This document shows positions 43,533 to 48,921 of a stretch of 48,921 nt of DNA, piece by piece; the first letter of the stretch is position 1; every line of letters starts with the position of its first letter. The notes below the pieces were generated by a model, which was not told the DNA's origin, searched no databases, and saw only the letters and a program-made list of their open reading frames with translations. This stretch comes from Lentisphaerota bacterium (GTDB lineage: Bacteria; Verrucomicrobiota; Lentisphaeria; Oligosphaerales; JABHEG01), in contig JABHEG010000024.1 of NCBI GenBank assembly GCA_018676675.1, positions 1 to 48,921 on the forward strand. The letters run 5' to 3'. The translations under genes were made by a program, and so were the position numbers.

Positions 43533-44159
43533 ATGGTATGTCGTGAGATCCAGTCCACTGAGATGCAGGATGACCGGTACATGAGGAAGAAGACACCAGG
43601 CGGGGCTGAGAAAGGGACTGTGCCCCTGATTCGTCTAGCCGAGGAAAGGGATATTCCGGAGATCGTGGAGCTGGTTCGCGAGTTTGCTCAAGGGCATCCT
43701 TCAGAAGACCTCGCCCGGAATGGGAAGAAGATCGAGGCCGCGTATTTCGGGGACAATCCGGCAGGCGAGCTGATTGTTGCGGAGCGGAAAGGACGGGCGG
43801 TCGGGATGGTCCAGTGGTACCGCCAGTACGACATGTTCTGGGAGGTCTACCTGGGCATTCCCGAGTGGCTGTTCGTCCGTGAGGACTCCCGAGGGCTGGG
43901 CATCTCCATTGCCCTGATCGCGTTTCTCTGTGAGAGAGTCCGGAGAGCCGGTGGAGAGTTCATCTACGGCCCCGGGGCGGAAGCGACCACATCGATTTTC
44001 ACGCGCTATGCATTCGATGCGGGATCCGCGGAGACGTTTCGTTTGTCGGGAGAGGCATTCCACCAATGGGCCGATCTTGCCGGTTCCTCGCCCCGTCAGA
44101 TCATCCGCAACCTTCCGCCCCCCGAACTGAACCGAGCAGACCCCAAACCACGGGCTTGA
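43533..44159 (+). CDS. GNAT-family N-acetyltransferase
   Basis: The product is 208 residues. AGGA lies 6 bases before the ATG at 43533. The acetyltransferase domain spans about 30-170: IRLAEERDIPEIVELVREFA at the start, then GRAVGMVQWYRQYDMFWEVY, and the acetyl-CoA pyrophosphate loop REDSRGLGISIALIAF (R-G-L-G form of the Q/R-x-x-G-x-G/A motif). The first 25 residues and last 30 are charged extensions. The substrate is unknown. No signal peptide is present, so it is cytoplasmic, in contrast to its exported upstream neighbour. Confidence 0.88.
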   Translation: MVCREIQSTEMQDDRYMRKKTPGGAEKGTVPLIRLAEERDIPEIVELVREFAQGHPSEDLARNGKKIEAAYFGDNPAGELIVAERKGRAVGMVQWYRQYDMFWEVYLGIPEWLFVREDSRGLGISIALIAFLCERVRRAGGEFIYGPGAEATTSIFTRYAFDAGSAETFRLSGEAFHQWADLAGSSPRQIIRNLPPPELNRADPKPRA

Positions 44160-44305
44160 GGCAGAGAAGGTATAGGCCTGCTGGAGTGCGGGTCGACGGT
44201 GAGTGCATCCCCCGCAGGGCGTAGCCGTGGTGAAACCTGTGCGAGCCAGTTTACAGCGCGAGGGACGGTGCGCCTCGAGAATGACCGGGCAGGTCCTGCT
44301 TTTAT

Positions 44306-46027
44306 TCAGTACGGCAGAGCCCAGACAGCCGCCGCATCACTTGGCTGGGACCCGCCGATGATACGCTCCGCATCACCGACCATCACGACATGTGCATCAC
44401 CGGGCGCAGCCGAACCGGCTTCCCCGCAACATCGGACCCACTCGCTCTGGACTGCTTTGGAGGCGTTGAGCCTGAGAGCGGCGTCCTGATCGATGAATTC
44501 CGCGTGGCAGCGCACGTACAGTATTACCGCCGAGGCGCTTTGCTTTGCATAGATCCTCTGAGCCACGCGGAATGTTGACTCCGCCCGGTGATCGACGAGC
44601 CATTTCGCGACCATGGCCAAGGTCGGTTTCAGGCTAGTGGGAGTTATCGCACGTGATGGGTTGTATGAGATGCCGCCAGCGTTCTGACTTGTCTCTGCGC
44701 CGCCGCCGAAATCCACTCCCGCGACTGGCAACGAGGGCCCTGCGAAGTCGATGGTCGGGGTTGATTCCAGCGGAGCATTGTCCCCCGTCTCACCGCCAAT
44801 GCCCACGGCTTCGGGCACTACACGCGGAACTGGAGCCCGGGCAACCGAACGCTGGTCAAGGACGGACTTCTTGATGTCCTCGACTTCGGCCAGTGCCTTT
44901 TGGTGCGCCTTGGCTTTCGGAAACAGTTTCGGTGCATCGTCAGGATGGATCCGGGCCACGGGGAAGGACACAATTCCACGATCTCCACGGATCCGGACGC
45001 TCTCATGTGTGGCCTTCTCAACAGCTCCCGAGATCACCGTCCCAGTTCGGAGGCGGAACGTGCATGGCGTTCCCTTTTTCGGATGGGTGAGTTTTGAGAG
45101 GTAATCGGCATAGCGTCGTTGGAGCTCTTTCCTAACCTGCCCCTTTTCTTCCCGAGTGAGCTTGGGTGTCTTTTTCTTTGGCTTCCTGCGCACTGCGTCA
45201 GCGGTGGATGGTGGCTTTGGGCGTTTGCCATCGTTGATCGCGTCAGCCGCCTCGTCAACAACGGGCGCTTCCTTCCCGGCATCTTCCTCCGGGGGGCAGC
45301 AGGGCGAAAGGGCGATCACGCGTTCCAGGTGTTTGGGTTTCGCATCACGAGGGTCTTCCGGATCCAGTCGGTGGTCCTTCTCGTACTCGTCCGGGAGGAT
45401 GTCACCATCACCGTCGGTGTAGTCGTAAAGGAAGACGTCATCGAGATACCCATCGCCCCGGGCCATGAAGTCGGTGACTCCCTGGAGTTTGATCTTGGGG
45501 TGCAGGGCGCGGAAATCGGTCAGGATATTGCGCCGGACCGTGACCCAGTCTTTCAGGGCGGCTGGAATGTCCAGCCCAACGATGGGGTCATCCGCCAGCC
45601 TCCCGCTCACGGTGCCGGGCGTGTAGCGTACACTGAGCTTGCCCATGTTGGTTTGGCAGGTGACGTACATGTACCAGTTGGTACGGAACTTCATCCGCCA
45701 CTGAATGATGTGCCCTCGTTTGAGCATCTTTGGGAGGGCGAGGTGGTAGCCAGTCTGATAGTGCTGCAGCTGGATGACCCGATTCGTCTTATTCTTGGGC
45801 TCAGCAATGTTGATCGGGTCGCCCGGAGGGTCAGCGTCGAAGACGATCCAGCCTGCTGTGTCGCCATCTTCGGCATCCTCGATCATCTCACAGCGGTAAC
45901 GAAAGGCTGCTCGTTGCCGTGGTCGATAGCTCTTGCGCCGGGCAGCCAGCGCGACGGCTTGCGCAAAAACCAAGACACAGCAGAGCACGGTCCGCATACG
46001 CAGAACGCCAACATCCAACCGAATCAT
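44306..46027 (-). CDS. Secreted protein with jelly-roll-like domain, calcium-type loop and charged linker
   Basis: The product is 573 residues. GAGGG lies 6 bases before the ATG at 46027. A second ATG at 45997 lacks a site. A signal peptide follows (MRTVLCCVLVFAQAVALAAR). Residues about 45-215 resemble a jelly-roll binding domain (DTAGWIVFDADPPGDPINIA to DGYLDDVFLYDY). YTDGDGDILPDEYEKDHRLD is a thrombospondin-3-like calcium loop. Residues about 245-320 are a Lys/Arg/Pro/Glu-rich linker. About 325-365 is a small beta-barrel-like part (GTVISGAVEKATHESVRIRG, then IVSFPVARIHPDDA) reminiscent of SHD1/Sm-like modules. I recognise no overall family. It is convergent with the GNAT gene and divergent from the small plus-strand genes. 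Confidence 0.72.
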   Translation of the reverse strand: MIRLDVGVLRMRTVLCCVLVFAQAVALAARRKSYRPRQRAAFRYRCEMIEDAEDGDTAGWIVFDADPPGDPINIAEPKNKTNRVIQLQHYQTGYHLALPKMLKRGHIIQWRMKFRTNWYMYVTCQTNMGKLSVRYTPGTVSGRLADDPIVGLDIPAALKDWVTVRRNILTDFRALHPKIKLQGVTDFMARGDGYLDDVFLYDYTDGDGDILPDEYEKDHRLDPEDPRDAKPKHLERVIALSPCCPPEEDAGKEAPVVDEAADAINDGKRPKPPSTADAVRRKPKKKTPKLTREEKGQVRKELQRRYADYLSKLTHPKKGTPCTFRLRTGTVISGAVEKATHESVRIRGDRGIVSFPVARIHPDDAPKLFPKAKAHQKALAEVEDIKKSVLDQRSVARAPVPRVVPEAVGIGGETGDNAPLESTPTIDFAGPSLPVAGVDFGGGAETSQNAGGISYNPSRAITPTSLKPTLAMVAKWLVDHRAESTFRVAQRIYAKQSASAVILYVRCHAEFIDQDAALRLNASKAVQSEWVRCCGEAGSAAPGDAHVVMVGDAERIIGGSQPSDAAAVWALPY

Positions 46028-46152
46028 GAGGTTCCCTCTTTCCTACCCAGACAACATGTACGTCAGGAACGCATGGGACATGACGGACAGTCTCGTCGAG
46101 ACGACTTTACCGCACGGGATAGACAATGGCAAATCAGCCCAGGAAGCCTCGG

Positions 46153-46289
46153 GTAATGCCTCAGTCTCGTGAGGCGGTTCGACGGAGTCTCTCCCTCCAT
46201 CGGGCACAGACGGGCCAGGGAATCCTTGGAGGGAGAGACTCCGTCGAGCCGTCTTGAAGCTCTTCCCCAACGTAACTGAGGCACTGCAA
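46153..46289. repeat. Long hairpin (MITE-like) element
   Basis: The inner arms, 46175-46199 and 46227-46251, are inverted repeats of 25 bases with one mismatch (left arm GACGGAGTCTCTCCCTCCA). The loop is 27 bases. An outer inverted repeat, TGCCTCAGT (46157-46165) with ACTGAGGCA (46275-46283), encloses them. The whole could fold as a large single-strand hairpin. Confidence 0.72.
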
Positions 46290-46301
46290 TCGGCGGTTCC
46301 T

Positions 46302-46395
46302 TGCCCGGACCAACCGTTCTCTCGGTCGCTTCGCGGCCCTTGCATCCCCGTGGCCTTCCCGCTATCATTGAGCAAGAGAAGCGAGGGGATTCTTC
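46302..46395 (+). promoter_or_regulatory. Promoter-like leader repeat P1
   Basis: It shares an extended sequence with 47007-47082 and 48306-48395. The core is TTGCAT (46340-46345), 17 bases, TATCAT (46363-46368), then a purine-rich AGAAGCGAGG. This matches the spacing of a sigma-70 promoter, with a good -10 (5 of 6) and a poor -35. It precedes the gene at 46521 by about 125 bases. Confidence 0.55.
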
Positions 46396-46520
46396 TTGAT
46401 GCCCCGTACCATGCTGTCCTCCCGCGACGGCAGGATTCAGGATGGATGATGCGGCGGAATGGCGCCGCATGGTCTTGAAGACGTTGGGACTGAAGGGGCG
46501 ATGCGCAGAGGACGATAAGC

Positions 46521-46895
46521 ATGTTCAACCGATCAGCCCGGAAGGCCGATGTTGACTTGGCGGACAGCCTGTCCGGCACCGCTTCGGGAAGCACTTTCTC
46601 CCGCATCGCCGGTGGGGTGGTCACTGCCATTGTGCTCAGTCTCTTTGGCCTCCGCGCCTGTATCACGCGCAACGCAATGCTGCCGGGAAGCAGAGGAGCC
46701 AAGCTTGAGCTGTCTGGGCCAGCCGCCGTGAGTCTCGGGGTTGCATTGGTTGCAGCAGGCTTCTTCCTGCACGTCCATTTCGTCTGGACGACGTCAGAAC
46801 GTCTGTACAGATGGGCCGATGTCGGGAAGGGCGTCTCGCTGGCCGCCTTCATCGGGGGACTCGGTTGCATGGGGTGGCAAATCGCGATGGGATGA
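46521..46895 (+). CDS. Small membrane protein of unknown function
   Basis: The product is 124 residues. GAGG lies 9 bases before the ATG. A soluble N-terminal 28 residues (MFNRSARKADVDLADSLSGT) is followed by three probable membrane segments: IAGGVVTAIVLSLFGLRACI, AAVSLGVALVAAGFFLHVHF and GVSLAAFIGGLGCMGWQIAM. No enzymatic motif is visible and I do not recognise a family. It is a single-gene unit set off by leader repeat P1 and, downstream, P2. Being an integral inner-membrane protein is inferred from the hydrophobicity alone. Confidence 0.75.
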   Translation: MFNRSARKADVDLADSLSGTASGSTFSRIAGGVVTAIVLSLFGLRACITRNAMLPGSRGAKLELSGPAAVSLGVALVAAGFFLHVHFVWTTSERLYRWADVGKGVSLAAFIGGLGCMGWQIAMG

Positions 46896-47006
46896 AGAGG
46901 CGGAAGACCCCGCCAATACTTTTCGTCTCCCCCAGGGCAGCCAAGGAACAGGGCGGAATCTCAGAACGCCCAAACCTGAACCACGCCGCTCCATGATTCA
47001 TACGCG

Positions 47007-47082
47007 CCCGGGGAGATGTTCGATTCCCGATTCCTGCATCCGCGGGCCTTCCCGGTATCGTGGGAAAGAAGACGAGGGAGTC
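47007..47082 (+). promoter_or_regulatory. Promoter-like leader repeat P2
   Basis: It aligns with P1 and P3 over CTGCAT (47034-47039), 16 bases including GGGCCTTCCCGG, TATCGT (47056-47061), and a purine-rich AAAGAAGACGAGGGAG. It is the most divergent of the three copies. The next gene begins at 47286. Confidence 0.5.
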
Positions 47083-47210
47083 CTTGGTGATGATGAAGGG
47101 CGGGGGGATTCGCTCCAAGCTTGCTCGACGAGGAGAATTGGGTGAGCGGCCAGCGGTGAGACCGGGGGAATTTGCTTCGCCAGCTCGTATCGGGGTATGT
47201 TGAGTGCCAG

Positions 47211-47256
47211 CCACACACAAAAGCGTCCCCGACTGTACAATGCTGTTCGTGTGTGG
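47211..47256 (+). promoter_or_regulatory. Inverted repeat around a TACAAT box upstream of the zinc-ribbon gene
   Basis: CCACACAC (47211-47218) and GTGTGTGG (47249-47256) are perfect 8-base arms. Between them lies TACAAT (47236-47241), a 5 of 6 match to a -10 box. A weak or regulator-dependent promoter for the gene at 47286 would fit. No -35 is evident. Confidence 0.35.
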
Positions 47257-47285
47257 GATGACAGGCCGAACATGGAGGAAGTGCT

Positions 47286-47519
47286 GTGAGTCAAAACGTC
47301 AGATGCCCGACTTGTAAGGTCGAGATGGAGAGAGGGTTCACCGTTGACTATGCTCACGGCATGGTCCTACAATCGACGTGGCATGCGGGCGAACCAACGG
47401 AAGCGAAACTTCTGGGGTTCATTGGTGGTCTTGGTGTCGAGTCCGATCGCCATTCAGACCCCAAGATCATCAGCTATCGTTGCCCCGAGTGTCACCTCCT
47501 GCTGAACTACACCACGTAA
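47286..47519 (+). CDS. Zinc-ribbon protein (DUF6487-like)
   Basis: The product is 77 residues from a GTG at 47286, with GGAGG 7 bases upstream. Two Cys pairs, CPTC (near residue 8) and CPEC (near 67), frame a beta-rich middle, a form seen in DUF6487-like small zinc ribbons (KVEMERGFTVDYAHGMVLQS, then ISYRCPECHLLL). The protein is soluble and likely binds one zinc ion. The role is unknown; such domains occur in nucleic-acid or protein-binding factors. Downstream lie two membrane proteins that also carry zinc-ribbon motifs. Confidence 0.82.
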   Translation: MSQNVRCPTCKVEMERGFTVDYAHGMVLQSTWHAGEPTEAKLLGFIGGLGVESDRHSDPKIISYRCPECHLLLNYTT

Positions 47520-47620
47520 CTGAACGGAAGGCAACGGTCGCCATTGCGCCAAGGCAGATTCTGTGGGCGCCTCAAGGCTGTCGCCGCAGATCTCGCCGTT
47601 GCTCGCATGGAGAGACAGCC

Positions 47621-47956
47621 TTGAACGCAAGAGCGTATCTGGAAGCCCGGCTGCAGTTTTGGGGAAAGCTCCCCATCCTCCTCGTGTTTGTGTTCGTTGG
47701 CACCAGCATCGTTCTCATCGCGGGATCGGCGCGACCTGAACTGATCGGTGCCCTCGTGATCGCCATCGCGTTTGGGTTTGCTCTGAGCTTTCTCATGCTC
47801 CGGCGCTGGTTCAGATGCCCGTTTTGCGGAGGCCCTCTCGCTCCACTTGCCTCCTACAACTGCACACCTGTCCTCCGGCTCCCCAGGAAGGTGACACACT
47901 GCCCGCTTTGCGGTACCAGCTTTGACGAGGAAGTGGATGAACGTAGCTCCAGGTGA
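47621..47956 (+). CDS. Membrane protein with C-terminal zinc ribbon
   Basis: I place the start at a TTG at 47621, with GGAG 8 bases upstream. The frame is open from 47378, but that part is a shadow of the preceding gene. The product is 111 residues. Two membrane segments follow a short N-terminus: LPILLVFVFVGTSIVLIAG and LIGALVIAIAFGFALSFLML. The C-terminal 45 residues hold RCPFCGGPL and CPLCGTSF, two CxxC pairs that should form a zinc ribbon on one side of the membrane. The next gene starts 20 bases before this one ends, implying coupling. I do not recognise the family. Confidence 0.72.
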   Translation: MNARAYLEARLQFWGKLPILLVFVFVGTSIVLIAGSARPELIGALVIAIAFGFALSFLMLRRWFRCPFCGGPLAPLASYNCTPVLRLPRKVTHCPLCGTSFDEEVDERSSR

Positions 47957-48296
47957 CACAAGTCGTGCAGCCGAGCCAACGTACGAGGCCGCCTGGCGTG
48001 AATACCGGCGCAGACTCACTCATTACAGCTGGGCTTCACGCCTGTTCTTACTGCCGTGTCTGCTCCTTGCCTTCTTCTGTGGAACAGATGGCGTCTCTCA
48101 GATGGTGTGTGCCGGGGCAGCGATCTTTGCTTTGAGCGTGTTCGTGGTCGCGATACTGATTACCCAGATTCGCCTCCTTGTCTGGCGCTGTCCACAGTGT
48201 GGCAAGAGGTTTGCCCATTCCTGGTTCAGGGGCACTTCCGCGTTCGCTCATCTGAGACTCAGCTGTTTGCACTGCGGAACGCCTATCGATAGTTGA
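47937..48296 (+). CDS. Membrane protein with C-terminal zinc ribbon, paralogue-like partner
   Basis: The start is the ATG at 47937, with GAGG 6 bases upstream, inside the end of the preceding gene. The product is 119 residues. Two membrane segments (LFLLPCLLLAFFCG and MVCAGAAIFALSVFVVAILI) are followed by RCPQCGKRFAHSW and LSCLHCGTPIDS, again two CxxC pairs. The plan copies that of its upstream neighbour (two membrane segments, then a zinc ribbon), so the two could form a heteromer. Sequence identity between them is low. No family is recognised. Confidence 0.78.
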   Translation: MNVAPGDTSRAAEPTYEAAWREYRRRLTHYSWASRLFLLPCLLLAFFCGTDGVSQMVCAGAAIFALSVFVVAILITQIRLLVWRCPQCGKRFAHSWFRGTSAFAHLRLSCLHCGTPIDS

Positions 48297-48305
48297 GGGC
48301 CTTGT

Positions 48306-48395
48306 CCTGCCCGGACAAGCAGTTCTCTCGGGCGTCCCCTAATCCTTACATCCCCGGGGCCTTCCCCGTATCGTCTCGCAGAAGAGAAGAGGAGC
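48306..48395 (+). promoter_or_regulatory. Promoter-like leader repeat P3
   Basis: It aligns with P1 (TGCCCGGAC and GTTCTCTCGG shared upstream), with TTACAT (48346-48351), 17 bases, TATCGT (48369-48374) and purine-rich AGAAGAGAAGAGGAG. No sound gene follows within the window, unlike P1 and P2. Confidence 0.55.
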
Positions 48396-48687
48396 TTCGG
48401 CCGGAAGTGAAGGATGGTTGATCTTGTTTGGGGGTGTCTGGCAGAGCGGCCATCTCCAACCTCTGCCGAGGGCCAGGCAGACAAAACAGCGGGTGTACCT
48501 GCCCCCAGATGTTTGGAGTGCCGGTTCTCCGCAACCGGCCTGGCCGCATACGGAGATGCGGCGCCTCCAATGGTGCGTCCGCGACCAACAGTTTTGTGCT
48601 CGGATCAGGGGGCGTTACAGACGAGCCTGGCCTCTGGCGCGGGTGCGCCAGTCATATCAGAGAGTGTAACTGCCTGCGGAGAGGGGC

Positions 48688-48748
48688 AGGTCGCGGGACT
48701 GAGCCCCCTCCCACGTTGATGGGGCAGTTCTCACAGTGTGGGAGTCCC
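48688..48748. repeat. Family C stem-loop repeat, copy 2
   Basis: GTGGGAGTCCC (48738-48748) pairs with CTCCCAC (48708-48714) and GGGACT (48695-48700), the latter separated by a 7-base bulge. The left part, AGGTCGCGGGAC (48688-48699), is identical to 40941-40952. Confidence 0.55.
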
Positions 48749-48835
48749 GGACCGGCTCCGCCTGGAAGCGTAGTCGACTAAGTGGCATTCCACTTAGAAG
48801 GCAGGCGCCTCCGTGCGGCGACCCCGTTTTTGGGC

Positions 48836-48918
48836 TAACCTGCTTGTGGTAAGCAGTTTGCGCCCTTTTGTGCTCAGATCCCCTTCTAATCCCGGTACGA
48901 AACCGGTACGAAACCGGC
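48836..48918 (+). repeat. Right copy of the edge repeat
   Basis: It aligns gap-free with the reverse strand of 843-925. It has arms 48837-48845 and 48851-48859 with spacer 48846-48850, and two exact 11-base direct repeats GGTACGAAACC at 48894-48904 and 48905-48915. One pair in the stem is mismatched (C/T). By analogy with the left copy, a recombinase ATG is expected about 22 bases after 48918, just outside the window. Confidence 0.75.
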
Positions 48919-48921
48919 AAC

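Larger units (their letters stand above)
46028..46520. other. Divergent intergenic region, 493 bases, packed with inverted repeats
   Basis: It holds a GTCTCG-T-CGAGAC palindrome (46090-46102), the long hairpin element 46153-46289, leader repeat P1 (46302-46395) and a hairpin at 46449-46470 (ATGCGGCG-GAATGG-CGCCGCAT). The minus-strand frame that crosses it (to 46043) is a shadow of the gene at 46521 and these repeats. No gene is supported. Confidence 0.6.
46896..47285. other. Intergenic region, 390 bases, with leader repeat P2
   Basis: The region holds P2 (47007-47082) and an inverted repeat around a -10-like element at 47211-47256. The open frames across it on both strands have no ribosome binding sites or protein-like composition. 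No gene is supported. Confidence 0.5.
48297..48835. other. Gene-less right-hand stretch with repeats
   Basis: It holds leader repeat P3, a family C hairpin (48688-48748), the shared 18-mer (48805-48822), the palindrome TAGTCGACTA (48771-48780) and an overlapping hairpin CTAAGTGG-CATT-CCACTTAG (48778-48797). Plus-strand frames from 48414-48428 have odd composition and no clear support. One frame reads TCPQMF and GVPVLRNRPG, so a decayed gene is possible. Confidence 0.5.

Noticed and set aside
46043..46870. Minus-strand frame of 275 codons
   Set aside because: It crosses the hairpin element and leader repeat P1 and is antisense to the membrane protein at 46521. There is no ribosome binding site and no fold-like pattern.
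48414..48781. Three overlapping plus-strand frames after P3
   Set aside because: Composition is not protein-like and none has homology I recognise. Short Cys-containing pieces in two frames hint at a decayed zinc-ribbon gene, but this is too weak to annotate.

Overview
The window is GC-rich chromosomal DNA (about 60% G+C by eye) from a heterotrophic bacterium of the PVC type (Planctomycetota, Verrucomicrobiota, Lentisphaerota or Kiritimatiellota) or of a similar phylum such as Hydrogenedentota. The grounds are a DUF1549/DUF1501/PPC-domain gene set, a Tat-exported sulfatase, several very large secreted carbohydrate-active proteins, a UroD-like protein of the kind expanded in these groups, a class of zinc-ribbon membrane proteins and many GC-rich hairpin repeats between genes. 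I cannot fix the phylum from sequence alone. No rRNA, tRNA or CRISPR array is visible.

Layout. (1) 1-821: N-terminal part of a DUF6538-type tyrosine recombinase, minus strand, running off the left edge, with a structured upstream site (843-925). (2) 1078-7069, minus: a four-gene DUF1549 / DUF1501 / PPC-domain / small secreted protein set. (3) 7547-13187, minus: TlpA-like thioredoxin, GH141-type beta-helix protein with a CBM9/DOMON-like tail, and a five-bladed-propeller hydrolase-like protein. (4) 13250-14944, plus: orphan PAS-GAF-HisKA_3 sensor kinase. (5) 14999-17711, minus: alpha/alpha-toroid lyase-like protein and an unrecognised partner. (6) 18033-23330, plus: Tag DNA glycosylase, a 73-residue unknown, a Dabb protein, a GHL6/GH42-like hydrolase and a class III aminotransferase. 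(7) 23630-33257, minus: sulfatase, 1812-residue LamG/GH42-like giant and a second GH42-like protein, the last two overlapping by 4 bases. (8) 33579-36039, plus: UroD-like protein and BNR_4 propeller. (9) 36213-40766, minus: 1517-residue heparinase-like/FG-GAP protein. (10) 41253-44159, plus: secreted unknown and GNAT acetyltransferase. (11) 44306-46027, minus: secreted unknown with a calcium-type D-rich loop. (12) 46521-48296, plus: small membrane and zinc-ribbon proteins, two of them preceded by copies of a promoter-like leader repeat. (13) 48836-48918: an inverted second copy of the recombinase upstream site, pointing out of the right edge.

Functionally, most of the window looks like equipment for breaking down complex, probably sulfated polysaccharides: exported lyase/hydrolase-like proteins, lectin-like and propeller domains, a sulfatase, and intracellular hydrolase-like, UroD-like, Dabb and aminotransferase proteins. 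No transporter or TonB-dependent receptor is present.

The least explained structure is at the edges. An 83-base, gap-free aligned block lies at both ends in opposite orientation. Each copy has a 9-5-9 inverted repeat and two 11-base direct repeats. The two inverted repeats differ by three compensating base-pair changes, so the pairing is conserved although the sequence is not. The left copy lies directly upstream of the recombinase start, and the right copy predicts a second outward-facing recombinase just beyond the window.
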